Shown here one piece after another: positions 1-7,591 of a stretch of DNA of 26,330 nt (within the stretch, counting starts at the first letter, position 1; every line of letters begins with the position of its first letter). Made by a program: the position numbers and the translations under genes. Location: the NCBI GenBank assembly GCA_964347835.1, contig CAYFZR010000039.1, positions 1-26,330 on the forward strand, given 5' to 3'. The notes under the pieces were generated by a model. It saw only the letters and a list, made by a program, of their open reading frames with translations, had not been told where the DNA came from and did no database searches. This DNA comes from CAYFZR01 sp964347835 [NCBI: uncultured archaeon]. GTDB taxonomy: Archaea; CAYFZR01.

Positions 1-70
1 CTCGATAGATGCTGATCATCTCATCCATCTTGCCAGGCTGAATCTGGACAGTCACCACTCTTGCGTGCAT
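1..70 (-). CDS. N-terminus of an ABM-like (dimeric alpha/beta barrel) protein, partial
   Basis: The gene runs off the left edge, so only the first 23 codons are visible. The peptide begins MHARVVTVQIQPGKMDEM, and a beta strand followed by a P-G-K-x-x-E turn is the usual opening of antibiotic-biosynthesis-monooxygenase-like (ABM) or stress-responsive A/B-barrel proteins. An SD-like GGGGGTGG lies a few bases before the ATG. The family call rests on this short opening only; the catalytic part is outside the window. It is transcribed in the same direction as the ATC hydrolase behind it and could be its downstream operon partner, 82 bases away. Confidence 0.55.
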   Translation of the reverse strand, partial: MHARVVTVQIQPGKMDEMISIYR

Positions 71-152
71 AATTCCACCCCCTTTTAATTGGGTATTTTT
101 ATCGTGAGCTTCTCTTTGGTGCTAAATTATAAAAAATAAAAAAAATTGTGCT

Positions 153-641
153 TCACTTACGCTCGATGATATGCTCACAGTATGGATCGCCTCGGGTCAT
201 ATTCTTAGTGAGTTTAAAAGTAAAAGCGGGGTTTAACGCTTCAATTGCTCCATTACCATATCCTGTATGCCCTGAATTACAATAAGGATAGTCTAAACCA
301 AGTTCTTTCCATCTTTCGTGCCAAGGACACTTAGTAAATCTCACCACAACCATATCTTCGGTGGCTTCTACAGTTTCAGATTCAAATTCTGGACCCATGG
401 CAATTAAAGCCGAAAGCCTCATTGCTTCTTCTATAGACTTAGCATTATCAACAGGCAATCCAAAGGCATCTACAATTTCCTTTATTCCTTTTCCAGCCTC
501 AAACCAAATTTTTTCAAAGGCATCAAGAAATTTTTCTTCACCCAAGGCATCTTTCATAACCATGGCATGTGCCATAATAGTTCCCGTCATTGCCTTTGTC
601 GATATTGCCCATCTTGTTTCTCCCGAAATTTTCTCAATCAT
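153..641 (-). CDS. L-2-amino-thiazoline-4-carboxylic acid (ATC) hydrolase-like protein
   Basis: This 162-residue protein resembles the ATC hydrolase family (PF14196), whose founding bacterial members open the thiazoline ring of ATC on the way to L-cysteine. The substrate of the many archaeal members is not established. The C-terminal half carries the family-like pattern: KCPWHERWKELGL, then YC, then a stretch ending TRGDPYCEHII, with conserved Cys and His residues. A longer frame would start at a GTG at 650, but that GTG is inside the SD site GGAGGTG. The in-frame ATG at 641, six bases after the SD, is therefore the likely start. A second, longer family member lies at 10833-11579. Palindromes upstream (681-697, 741-766) suggest regulated transcription. 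Confidence 0.72.
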   Translation of the reverse strand: MIEKISGETRWAISTKAMTGTIMAHAMVMKDALGEEKFLDAFEKIWFEAGKGIKEIVDAFGLPVDNAKSIEEAMRLSALIAMGPEFESETVEATEDMVVVRFTKCPWHERWKELGLDYPYCNSGHTGYGNGAIEALNPAFTFKLTKNMTRGDPYCEHIIERK

Positions 642-680
642 CCATTTCACCTCCTTATTTTTTTGAGTATTTCTACCATC

Positions 681-697
681 GCGCCACTCTTTGGCGC
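681..697. promoter_or_regulatory. Perfect 6-bp palindrome, possible operator of the ATC hydrolase
   Basis: GCGCCA-CTCTT-TGGCGC is a perfect inverted repeat in an otherwise very AT-rich spacer. On the minus strand an AT-rich TATA-like stretch (TTTTTTTAAATTC, about 700-712) lies just upstream, so the palindrome would sit between TATA box and transcription start, where archaeal repressors often bind. It could instead fold as a hairpin at the start of the leader. No protein factor can be named. Confidence 0.4.
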
Positions 698-740
698 TGA
701 ATTTAAAAAAATAATTAGTACCAAAATTTCTAGGCTAATC

Positions 741-766
741 CAGATAAAAACAAGACATTTTATCTG
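741..766. promoter_or_regulatory. 9-bp stem hairpin upstream of the ATC hydrolase
   Basis: CAGATAAAA (741-749) and TTTTATCTG (758-766) are perfect complements around an 8-base loop. The element lies in the 287-base spacer between the thioredoxin-like gene and the ATC hydrolase, both on the minus strand. A TATA-like AAAATATAAC (minus strand, about 783-792) lies just upstream. It may be an operator, a leader hairpin or part of the termination region of the preceding gene. The spacer also holds an AT-only inverted repeat, AATTTTC/GAAAATT at 811-832, which is weak because of base composition. Confidence 0.35.
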
Positions 767-928
767 CTCCCTCCCATAAGACAGTTATATTTTGTTGTTG
801 GAATATTAATAATTTTCGATTTTGTGAAAATTACCGATAATTAGTTTTTTTGTAAAAGACAATAAACTTGTTAAATTTAAAGAAAAGAAACACCGAGCAT
901 GAGCGTTGCTGCATAAGATAATGTTCTT

Positions 929-1183
929 CTAGAGCTCTTTTTTTATAGCATCCATAAGACTTTCCTTACTAAACCTTCCAACAAAGCGAGATCTTCCGTT
1001 TATTGCCACGGTCGGTACTGCGTAGATCCCATATTTCAAAGCCTTAGAAGGTTTTTTAAAAACATCTACTATATCTATCTCCACGTCATTCTTTAACTCT
1101 TCAACAACACTTCTTACAAATAGTATTGTGGGATTGGATTTTGGACAATAAGGAGACGTGAATATCTCTATCTTTACAGGCAT
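929..1183 (-). CDS. Thioredoxin/glutaredoxin-fold protein with CxxS active site
   Basis: This 84-residue protein has the small thioredoxin fold of archaeal glutaredoxin-like proteins: a first strand KIEIFTSPYC, the active-site loop C13-P-K-S16, the cis-proline stretch AVPTVAINGR, and a C-terminal helix. The second active-site cysteine is serine, as in monothiol glutaredoxins, so it may act by a monothiol mechanism or as a binding rather than disulfide-reducing protein. A longer frame starts at TTG 1204, but the ATG at 1183 places the family start correctly. A weak TATA-like AAATTAAATAA lies about 45 bases upstream. The redox partner is not visible here. Confidence 0.7.
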   Translation of the reverse strand: MPVKIEIFTSPYCPKSNPTILFVRSVVEELKNDVEIDIVDVFKKPSKALKYGIYAVPTVAINGRSRFVGRFSKESLMDAIKKEL

Positions 1184-1364
1184 TTTAGTATCACTAATTA
1201 TCAAAGAAGAGTTTGATGTTTATTTAATTTATCTAAACATTTTTAGTGGATTTTTAGCAAAAATGTTCGCTGCTCTTGCTTGACTTACTTTGTATTCATT
1301 AGAAATCATCTAATCGTAAAAATAGTCAGTTTACTAAAAGAGGATTGATATTATGGACACTGTG

Positions 1365-1568
1365 CTATATGTAGCCGAATGTGTCTTGTTCTTGGTAAAA
1401 GTCCTGCTCACAAAAATCACATCTATATGTAGTTAGAATTTTCTCCTTGAATTGCATTTCACGAGGTAAATTTTTAGGTTTAATTTCTCTCGTCTCTTTT
1501 CCACAATTCGGACATAACATCTTTTTATTTCCCATTCTATTTTCAATATGAAATCTTAAATCTTTCAT
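1365..1568 (-). CDS. Small zinc-ribbon protein
   Basis: This 67-residue protein has two CxxC knuckles, C-P-N-C near residue 19 and C-D-F-C near residue 50, separated by about 30 residues, as in a zinc ribbon. No enzymatic domain is present; such proteins usually bind nucleic acid or act as accessory factors. It starts at an ATG just inside the shared AT-rich divergent promoter region with the M29 aminopeptidase gene. A TATA-like element about 20-25 bases upstream suggests a leaderless transcript. The specific role is unknown. Confidence 0.6.
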   Translation of the reverse strand: MKDLRFHIENRMGNKKMLCPNCGKETREIKPKNLPREMQFKEKILTTYRCDFCEQDFYQEQDTFGYI

Positions 1569-1624
1569 CGTGTAGACATGTATGTAAATTATTTGGAAGA
1601 AAATAATACCGTCGGTGAAATAAA
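1569..1624. promoter_or_regulatory. Divergent promoter region between zinc-ribbon and M29 genes
   Basis: This 56-base spacer holds TGTAAATTATTT near 1583-1594, which can serve as a TATA-like box in both directions. It lies about 20-25 bases from the minus-strand ATG and about 35 from the plus-strand ATG. The plus-strand gene also has a GGTGA SD motif at 1614-1618. Confidence 0.4.
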
Positions 1625-2623
1625 ATGGGCGCTCTAGAATATGGTGCGAAACAGGCCGTTGAAAATTGTGTGAAGATAAAGCCTGATGAAAGAGTTGTTA
1701 TCATAACTGACGAAGCAACCTTAGAAATTGCTAAGGCTTTAGAATCAGCCGCTAGAAAAATTACAAATAGAATAATTTTCTATGTCATGGAAGACTTTGG
1801 CAGTCGACCGCTTAGTTTTCCTGACGAAATTCGTTATTCTCTAGAAGAGGCGGACGTAAGCTTCTATGCTGCACTGGGCGTGAAAAAAGAGCTTCAAACA
1901 TTCAGGAAACCCATGCTAAAAATTGTTAAAAAGAATACAAAATTGAGGCATGCCCATATGATTGGCATAACCAGAGAAATAATGGAGCAAGGTATGAGCG
2001 TAGACTATGAAGTGGTACAAAAATTTAGCAGATCTGTTTATGAAAGAGTGAAAAACGCAAGAGAAATAAGAATTATAACAGATAAAGGCACAGATATTAC
2101 TTTAGAGTTTAGTTCAAGGCTTAAATGGAATATAAGTGATGGAAATATCACCGCTGAAGATTGGAGTAACTTGCCCAATGGAGAAGTGTATACTTCTCCT
2201 GTTACCGTAAACGGACATTTAATCATTGATGGGGTCTTAGGAGATTTTTTTAGTAGATATGGTCTCCTTGAAGATACGCCTGTAGAGTTAATAATAGAAA
2301 ATGGAAGGGTAAAAGACGGCAGCATTTACTGCGAGAATAAAGAACTAGAGAATGAACTTTTAGATTATGTTTTTAACACGGATGAAAACAGCAATAGGGT
2401 TGGAGAATTTGCTTTTGGCACTAATATTGGTTTAAAAGGTTTAATTGGAAATCTACTTCAGGATGAAAAGTTCCCTGGCATTCACATTGCCTTTGGAAAT
2501 CCCTTTCCTGAAAAAACTGGCGCGGATTGGGACAGTGACGCTCACGTTGACGCAGTAATAAAAAATCCTACTGTATTAGTAGATGGACACAAAATAATGG
2601 ATTCAGGAAAATACTTGATTTAG
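1625..2623 (+). CDS. M29-family metallo-aminopeptidase
   Basis: This 332-residue cytosolic protein matches the M29 (aminopeptidase T/AmpS, thermophilic leucyl aminopeptidase) family, which removes N-terminal residues from peptides using a two-metal centre. Family landmarks are in order: NLPNGEVYTSP (Glu187), GEFAFGTN (Glu261), HIAFG (His287) and the H-x-D pair His307/Asp309 near the end. These correspond to the metal ligands of the family. It is somewhat shorter than bacterial members (about 370-410 residues), as is common for archaeal ones. The ATG follows a GGTGA site by six bases. The gene stands alone, divergent from the zinc-ribbon gene. Confidence 0.87.
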   Translation: MGALEYGAKQAVENCVKIKPDERVVIITDEATLEIAKALESAARKITNRIIFYVMEDFGSRPLSFPDEIRYSLEEADVSFYAALGVKKELQTFRKPMLKIVKKNTKLRHAHMIGITREIMEQGMSVDYEVVQKFSRSVYERVKNAREIRIITDKGTDITLEFSSRLKWNISDGNITAEDWSNLPNGEVYTSPVTVNGHLIIDGVLGDFFSRYGLLEDTPVELIIENGRVKDGSIYCENKELENELLDYVFNTDENSNRVGEFAFGTNIGLKGLIGNLLQDEKFPGIHIAFGNPFPEKTGADWDSDAHVDAVIKNPTVLVDGHKIMDSGKYLI

Positions 2624-2654
2624 TTCATATTATTTTTTATGTTAATTCTCTCGT

Positions 2655-2912
2655 TCATCGTATCTTTTTCCCGAGGAAATTCCCAATGAAGGTGCCTATT
2701 GTAAAAACGATGCCTACTGCGATTACAAGTTGAGCAAAGGCCGTAACAGGAGTGAGAACGCCGGTGAGAATGGCGAGAACCACACCCAGCACAAGCCCGT
2801 ATGTGAGTCCTTTCTTCAGTAGATTGGTTCCATCCTCTTCATGAGGATTTAAAAATCCATAAACAATTCCGGCAACAAAAATCAAAACCTCGATTAAACC
2901 GAATCTAATCAT
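2655..2912 (-). CDS. Small integral membrane protein, three predicted helices
   Basis: This 85-residue protein has three hydrophobic segments (about residues 4-20, 35-56 and 59-79), with a short acidic loop PHEEDGT between the first two and a basic end GKKIR. It has a clear SD, AAAGGAGAGG, before the ATG. Nothing identifies a function. It is a single gene facing away from the MBL gene downstream on the other strand, and its tail meets the aminopeptidase tail. Confidence 0.6.
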   Translation of the reverse strand: MIRFGLIEVLIFVAGIVYGFLNPHEEDGTNLLKKGLTYGLVLGVVLAILTGVLTPVTAFAQLVIAVGIVFTIGTFIGNFLGKKIR

Positions 2913-3104
2913 CTATTTCCTCTCCTTTGAATTCGTTCATATTTTTCTTCATTTTTCATAACTTTTCTCGTCCTTTTATTTGAATTGTTTAGTTAATTTT
3001 TTAGTGATGATATACTTTTTAAAAAAATTGTTTATTCTTCAAATTTTTCAATACCGTTCCGACAGAGGCAAAAACTATTTCTTATCTAAAAACCCACCGG
3101 ATTT

Positions 3105-4097
3105 ATGAGTGCCGCAATTGACCGAAACGGCACTATCTTGCTGGGAGAGAGTGTTGCCTGTGAATCCTATGCCGACAGACCTTTGAGGATAGTAACCCAT
3201 GCCCATTCGGACCATATGCTCGGGCTGAAGAAAAGTTTGGAGAAGTGCGACACCGTACTTACGACATCAGTCACCAAGGAATTAATAGGAATCCTGAAAA
3301 GGAACACTTTTTTTGACAAAATTCATACCGCCGAGTACAGGAACCCTCTGAAATACGAAGAAGAAAAGATAACGTTTTTTCCGGCCGGCCACATCATAGG
3401 TTCTGCCCAAGTGCTGGTTGAGGACTCAAAAGGCCAAAAAATCGTCTATACGGGAGATTTCAAACTCCCCGAGGCTGAGATACTCCAAGCTGATGTCTTG
3501 GTTATAGAAGCAACCTACGGGAAACCCTCTCACATAAGACCTTTTAAGGAAATAATTGAAATGGAACTGACCTATCTGGTGGAGAGATCGTTAAAGACTG
3601 GATCTGTATTCATCTTCGGATACCATGGAAAGGTCCAAAGAACCGTGGGTATCTTGAGGAAAGCCGGGATAAATACTCCAGTGGTTATGCCGGAGAAGGT
3701 TTATAGAATAGCCGAGATCTGCGAGGCTCGCGGAATAAAGTTGGGAGAGTACCATTTATCCCATGGCGAGGAAGCTAGAGAGATAATCCAGAGCAAAGAG
3801 CCTTATATAGGCGTATACCACATGATGTCTAAGGAAAACGTCGAAAAAGATGCTACAAGGATCTATCTCAGCGGATGGGAGTTCGTCTTACCCATCCGCC
3901 AGTTGAGTGACAGGGATTACGTCGTAGCCCTGAGCGATCACTCAGACTTCGAGCAACTAATGGGATATGTTGAAAAGAGCGATCCAGAATTGGTAATCAC
4001 AGACAAATTTAGGTCGGGTAATGCTCAAGCCCTCGCAGAAGAGGTAACTAAGAGGCTGGGAATACCAGCGATTGCCATGCCCGACCTGAAAAATTAA
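3105..4097 (+). CDS. MBL-fold RNA-processing exonuclease-like protein (YSH1/COG1236 type)
   Basis: This 330-residue metallo-beta-lactamase-fold protein has the HxHxDH metal motif THAHSDH (His32, His34, Asp36, His37). It is followed by AGHIIGSAQV (His96), YTGDF (Asp118) and a late histidine in LSDHSDFEQL. The H-x-x-G-S-A motif and the SDHSD block are typical of the beta-CASP/YSH1-like group linked to mRNA 3' processing and RNA decay. The N-terminal KH domains of archaeal CPSF homologues are absent, so this is the short form. The start ATG has no SD and may be leaderless. GC content is somewhat higher than in the flanking spacers. Substrate is inferred only from family. Confidence 0.8.
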   Translation: MSAAIDRNGTILLGESVACESYADRPLRIVTHAHSDHMLGLKKSLEKCDTVLTTSVTKELIGILKRNTFFDKIHTAEYRNPLKYEEEKITFFPAGHIIGSAQVLVEDSKGQKIVYTGDFKLPEAEILQADVLVIEATYGKPSHIRPFKEIIEMELTYLVERSLKTGSVFIFGYHGKVQRTVGILRKAGINTPVVMPEKVYRIAEICEARGIKLGEYHLSHGEEAREIIQSKEPYIGVYHMMSKENVEKDATRIYLSGWEFVLPIRQLSDRDYVVALSDHSDFEQLMGYVEKSDPELVITDKFRSGNAQALAEEVTKRLGIPAIAMPDLKN

Positions 4098-4133
4098 TTT
4101 CTACCTATCTTTGATATTTCTCGCTACGCATTA

Positions 4134-4247
4134 CTATTTCTTCTTTTCATGGTTAACTTTAGGAGCTCCACAGTTAGGACAATTCGGTAATCTACATCTA
4201 GGATTCTCATATTCCTGACCGCATTTTTTACATATCCAAACAGCCAT
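4134..4247 (-). CDS. 37-residue rubredoxin-like zinc-ribbon microprotein
   Basis: The reading frame starts at the ATG at 4247 and ends at TAG. The peptide has two knuckles, ICKKCG (Cys6, Cys9) and NCPNCG (Cys23, Cys26), with an extra Cys18 and a basic end HEKKK. It resembles the rubredoxin-like zinc domain often found at the end of rubrerythrins, here standing alone. An SD-like GAGGGTGAGGGT precedes the start. It sits between the MBL gene and the GT39 gene in a 220-base spacer. The four-Cys spacing makes it very unlikely to be a chance ORF. Confidence 0.72.
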   Translation of the reverse strand: MAVWICKKCGQEYENPRCRLPNCPNCGAPKVNHEKKK

Positions 4248-4317
4248 TTTTGACCCTCACCCTCACAACATTCTCTAGAACTTTTTTTCCTAAATCTATA
4301 TTAATTTTTTTTATAGA

Positions 4318-6120
4318 TCATTTAAGAATGGACACGTTAAAATTTAAGTAAATTTTTCTACTTCCTGGAACAGAAAAGAAGTAAACAGGGAAAATTTTCA
4401 ACCTTCTAGTCGGTGTCTCTACAGAATAATCATTTCCAACCTTATTGACGTTTTTCACAGGTTCCATATTCTTATAGAAATACCAAGAACCGTTCGTTTT
4501 ATAAATCATAGCTATTGGGACCCCATCGACTTCGACGGTTTTTATTGGTTTGATATTTTTGAAGATATACCAAGATTCGTTTGTGAAGACCGATTGCCTA
4601 GTCGTAAGTACAACATAATTAGGATAAAACTTATTTTTTAAACGGACTTCATTCTGAAACCCAAAGATCAAATTATTTTCGTCAAAATAACCCCGTCTTT
4701 GATAACAAGCCAAAATTCCAGGCCTGATAGAATCGATCATGGAATTTTTCACATTTTTATCCAAAAAATCTAGGATTTCGAGGTAGGCTTCGCCGTAGTA
4801 TTCGATTTCAAAACCTTTTTCTAAAGCGCCATGGGCCCCACCTACTAGACTGTTAAAATAGCAGTAATAATGAGGCGTATAATTGTATATTGCAAGAGCT
4901 CCTGGAAACAAAAAACCAAAGGCCAGTAAAACTGATAATGCCTTTGAAAAATTTTGCGGTATAATTTTAATTATTTTTTCGAACAATGTTTCAAAACCTA
5001 TCCCAGATAATATGGCCATAAACGGAAATATCATTAAAAATAGTCTTACTCCTTGATAAACGTGGGTAAACGGTAAAGAATGGAATAACAAAGGCAAAAA
5101 GAGATTTATGATTATTAGAGAATAGGCATGATTTTTATTTTCCAAATTGCCTCTCTTAAATAAAACTAACGCGAGAAAAGTTAATGACAAAATGGTTAAA
5201 GGAACCGTGATACCTGTGATAACGAAGGGGTAATGCCAAGGAGGAGTGGTATAAGAATACGATTTGCCAAAATAATAAACTGGTATAATATCTTTATGCT
5301 GCATAACTTTGATGTATTCAAAATATTTCAAAGGATCAAGCCATAGGAGTGGCCAAACCAGTATCAATACCGTGGGCGAAACGAAAGTCATCGATAATAA
5401 ACTGAATTTAAGTCCGGGAAATTTTTCATCAATTTTGCGAATGCTAAAAATATCTTTTTTTAATAATACGATTAACCAAATTAAAAAACCGATAGGAATC
5501 AAAATTGCTGTGATTTTAGTAGCCAAGGCAAGCCCATATACAAAACCGCAAAGAATCCCAAAGTTACGATTTTTACTTCCTTTCCAGAAGAAGTAAACCG
5601 TTAAGAACCACATGACAGCAAGAGGCATGTCCATGGTAAAAAAATGGGAATGGGCAAATACCCTGGGCATTAAAATTATGGATAGTGTGGAAAAAACTGC
5701 AACTCTTCTATTAAACGCTTCAATTGAGAAAAAATAGATCAAAAAAACCATAATTGAGGAAAGAAAAATTGTTGAAATTCTAACCGATTGATAGGGGTCT
5801 AAAATATTAAGCTTCTTTGAAAAAAGGTAAGCTGTAATCACACCTAATATTTTCGGAAAAGGTGGATGTACCTCGAAGTAAGCCCAATATTCGTAAATAG
5901 TCGAAAAAGACGGATTTAAAAACCATTGAGTGTACGAGACAACCGTACTTACGTATGCCAGTTCGTCTACAACCAAACCGACCTTGGGTAAAGTGAGGAG
6001 TAATAATATGAGATAAATGGTCGATAGTAATATGGCGGCAAAAATATCCAATCTTTTCAATTTTTTTCCGGACTCAAGGACAGATAGCTCAGGATTGGAT
6101 TTAGGATATATTTCTTCCAC
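4318..6120 (-). CDS. GT39/PMT-like polyprenyl-phosphate-sugar glycosyltransferase
   Basis: This 600-residue polytopic membrane protein belongs to the GT-C fold, GT39-like group (ArnT/PMT/Agl-type), which moves a sugar from a lipid-phosphate donor onto protein or lipid on the outer face of the membrane. After the first membrane helix (about 26-45) comes the Asp-Glu pair Asp52-Glu53 of the first external loop, the expected catalytic site. EVHPPFPK (residues 83-90) matches the conserved HPP motif. About 10-11 hydrophobic segments follow, then a roughly 190-residue soluble C-terminal domain. The GTG start at 6120 has no SD, but a TATA box at 6142-6149 lies 25 bases upstream, giving a leaderless message. 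The sugar and acceptor are unknown. Confidence 0.8.
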   Translation of the reverse strand: MEEIYPKSNPELSVLESGKKLKRLDIFAAILLSTIYLILLLLTLPKVGLVVDELAYVSTVVSYTQWFLNPSFSTIYEYWAYFEVHPPFPKILGVITAYLFSKKLNILDPYQSVRISTIFLSSIMVFLIYFFSIEAFNRRVAVFSTLSIILMPRVFAHSHFFTMDMPLAVMWFLTVYFFWKGSKNRNFGILCGFVYGLALATKITAILIPIGFLIWLIVLLKKDIFSIRKIDEKFPGLKFSLLSMTFVSPTVLILVWPLLWLDPLKYFEYIKVMQHKDIIPVYYFGKSYSYTTPPWHYPFVITGITVPLTILSLTFLALVLFKRGNLENKNHAYSLIIINLFLPLLFHSLPFTHVYQGVRLFLMIFPFMAILSGIGFETLFEKIIKIIPQNFSKALSVLLAFGFLFPGALAIYNYTPHYYCYFNSLVGGAHGALEKGFEIEYYGEAYLEILDFLDKNVKNSMIDSIRPGILACYQRRGYFDENNLIFGFQNEVRLKNKFYPNYVVLTTRQSVFTNESWYIFKNIKPIKTVEVDGVPIAMIYKTNGSWYFYKNMEPVKNVNKVGNDYSVETPTRRLKIFPVYFFSVPGSRKIYLNFNVSILK

Positions 6121-6141
6121 GAAAAAGAGGTGTTCACGTTA

Positions 6142-6149
6142 ATATAAAA
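6142..6149 (-). promoter_or_regulatory. TATA box of the GT39-like gene
   Basis: TTTTATAT on the minus strand is centred about 25 bases before the GTG start codon, the usual archaeal spacing for initiation exactly at the start codon. Confidence 0.6.
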
Positions 6150-6334
6150 TTTTTCCCGGCTTTTTAGAGGTATATGTAAAATATTTTCGTTTTTATAGAA
6201 GAGATCCAGTCATTCACATAACCCTTTTCTATCTTCTTAGAGACCAAAATCGTTTCAAGATTATTTGGAGATAATTTGGGTAAAAAAAGGTCTAATTTTG
6301 GAAAATTTATATCAACTCGTAAATTGTTAAAAAC

Positions 6335-6418
6335 TCAGGGAGCTGGAAAACGAACTTCTCACTCAATTTACCGACCATTTTCACCCTTTTTCATCCGATT
6401 CCACTCCCAGCTCCCTAA
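6335..6418 (+). ncRNA. Possible small structured RNA closed by a 10-bp terminal stem
   Basis: AGGGAGCTGG (6338-6347) and CCAGCTCCCT (6407-6416) are exact complements around a pyrimidine-rich 59-base interior. A TATA-like ATTTATATC (about 6304-6312) lies 25-30 bases before the left arm, so a transcript would begin almost at the stem. No tRNA T-arm or C/D box motifs are recognisable, and the overlapping plus-strand ORF (6276-6464) looks non-coding. It could also be a leader element of the next gene or a relic inverted repeat. This and the following promoter account for most of the 362-base gap between the GT39 gene and the gene at 6483. Confidence 0.35.
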
Positions 6419-6449
6419 TAGCGAAATTGGAGGAGTAAGATGCTCTCAC

Positions 6450-6457
6450 TTTATATA
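6450..6457 (+). promoter_or_regulatory. TATA box of the gene at 6483
   Basis: TTTATATA is centred about 29 bases before the ATG at 6483, predicting initiation at about 6479 and an almost leaderless transcript. It lies inside a weak stem (AGGAGTA/TACTCCT). A GGGGAGG motif at 6470-6476 is SD-like but would lie upstream of that start site. Confidence 0.45.
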
Positions 6458-6482
6458 CTCCTAAATTCCGGGGAGGATAGGG

Positions 6483-6881
6483 ATGGAAGAAAGAATATGC
6501 TGGTGTATTATATGTGAAAAAGAGCTTTTTAGGGGATATAGAGAAAAAGTAGGATTAAGATGGGATATAAAAGACTACAAAAACAATGCAATATATCTCC
6601 CAAACGTTGGATGGCTTTGCTTGGATCATTTTGAAAAAGATGGACTAATTCATGAGCGAGATGTGAAATATTATTCTCTCAGGATCTATCTCTTAAATAA
6701 ACGAGTTTGCGTCGATGAAAAGCTTACATTTCGGGATGAAAAAAACCTGAGAGTTTATAAACTTAAAGCTTCTAAGCCGTTGAATCATTTCTGGGGAAGT
6801 TATGAAGAAATAATGGAAAGAGACGCTATTTCTAGACAATCAGAAAAAGATCTGCTTAAAAAGAAGATATGGATTATATAA
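6483..6881 (+). CDS. Uncharacterised Cys-rich protein
   Basis: I do not recognise this 132-residue protein. It begins with a cysteine cluster (Cys6, Cys8, Cys11) and has a second C-x-x-H pair (Cys46, His49) in GWLCLDHF. Together these could bind one zinc ion in the N-terminal third. The rest is charged and soluble, with many aromatic residues and a basic C-terminus LLKKKIWII. There is no signal peptide or membrane helix. Promoter and codon use are normal for the region, and the TATA box at 6450-6457 supports expression. It is a single gene, convergent with the methyltransferase. A nucleic-acid-binding role is possible but unproven. Confidence 0.6.
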   Translation: MEERICWCIICEKELFRGYREKVGLRWDIKDYKNNAIYLPNVGWLCLDHFEKDGLIHERDVKYYSLRIYLLNKRVCVDEKLTFRDEKNLRVYKLKASKPLNHFWGSYEEIMERDAISRQSEKDLLKKKIWII

Positions 6882-6943
6882 TTTAAGGTGCATTGTCACA
6901 CCGAACTTCAAACCTTCTATTAACTTTCTATCAACTCGCCAGT

Positions 6944-7567
6944 TCATTTCTCACCCGAAGCCAAAAATATGCTGATGCTTGCATATTCGTCTCCGCTACT
7001 AGATTGAGCACAGCAATTCTCACCTACAGACTCAACCTTAACCTCTTTAAGTTTCGCTTCGATAAACCAGCGTTTAATGTCATCTCTCTTGAAACCCATC
7101 CAGCGATCACGGTGCTCTTTTTTCAGGAATTCGAAATTATGCTCATCTATATCAGTAATTACGAGAATGCCACCAGGCTTTAAGATTCTCACCATCTCTT
7201 CAATCGCAACCTGAGGCATCTCTACGTGGTGTAAAAACATATTGGCGAATACGTAGTCAACGCCCCCATCCTCAATTGGAAGTTTTTCTGCCTCGCCTAT
7301 GCGATAATCAATTGTCTCGATACCTTTAAATTTCTTCTTCATCTCTCTGATCATTGCTTCAGACTGATCGATGGCAATCACCCTTAATCCTCTTTGAATA
7401 AGCCCCTCGGAGATAAAACCTGTTCCGGCTCCGATATCAGCAGCAATCTTTCCCGGATGCACACTTGCGATGGAAATAGCCTTTTCTCTCACCGCCTCGG
7501 AGAAGAAAGTTTCCCTCATCTCATCCCATTGATGCGCAATTTCATTAAAGTATTGCTTGTTGCTCAT
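6944..7567 (-). CDS. Class I SAM-dependent methyltransferase
   Basis: This 207-residue Rossmann methyltransferase of the UbiE/ArsM-like Methyltransf_11 type has the SAM-binding motif ADIGAGTGF (residues 43-51), the acidic end of strand 2 (VIAIDQS), a strand-4 region DYVFANMFLHHV and the post-motif region LKPGGILVITDI. The YFNEIAHQWD opening is common in methyltransferases that in bacteria are often fused to ArsR regulators; no such domain is present. Its SD, TGAGGAGA, lies about nine bases before the ATG. A small-molecule substrate is likely. The arsenate reductase at 18141 is too far away to imply an arsenic role. Upstream on the same strand is the decayed VOC gene tail. Confidence 0.82.
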   Translation of the reverse strand: MSNKQYFNEIAHQWDEMRETFFSEAVREKAISIASVHPGKIAADIGAGTGFISEGLIQRGLRVIAIDQSEAMIREMKKKFKGIETIDYRIGEAEKLPIEDGGVDYVFANMFLHHVEMPQVAIEEMVRILKPGGILVITDIDEHNFEFLKKEHRDRWMGFKRDDIKRWFIEAKLKEVKVESVGENCCAQSSSGDEYASISIFLASGEK

Positions 7568-7591
7568 AGCGCATCTCTCCTCAGGAATTAT

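Noticed and set aside
6168-6336. Minus-strand open frame of about 50 codons reading like KIEKGYVNDWISSIK
   Set aside because: No start codon, no recognisable domain, and AT-rich spacers often stay open this long; possibly an old gene remnant but unsupported.
6338-6416. tRNA or C/D-box RNA in the inverted repeat
   Set aside because: No T-arm, anticodon arm or C/D boxes could be found.
6276-6464. Plus-strand 62-codon frame over the candidate RNA
   Set aside because: Starts at a weak codon, composition unlike a protein, and it spans the inverted repeat and the promoter of the next gene.
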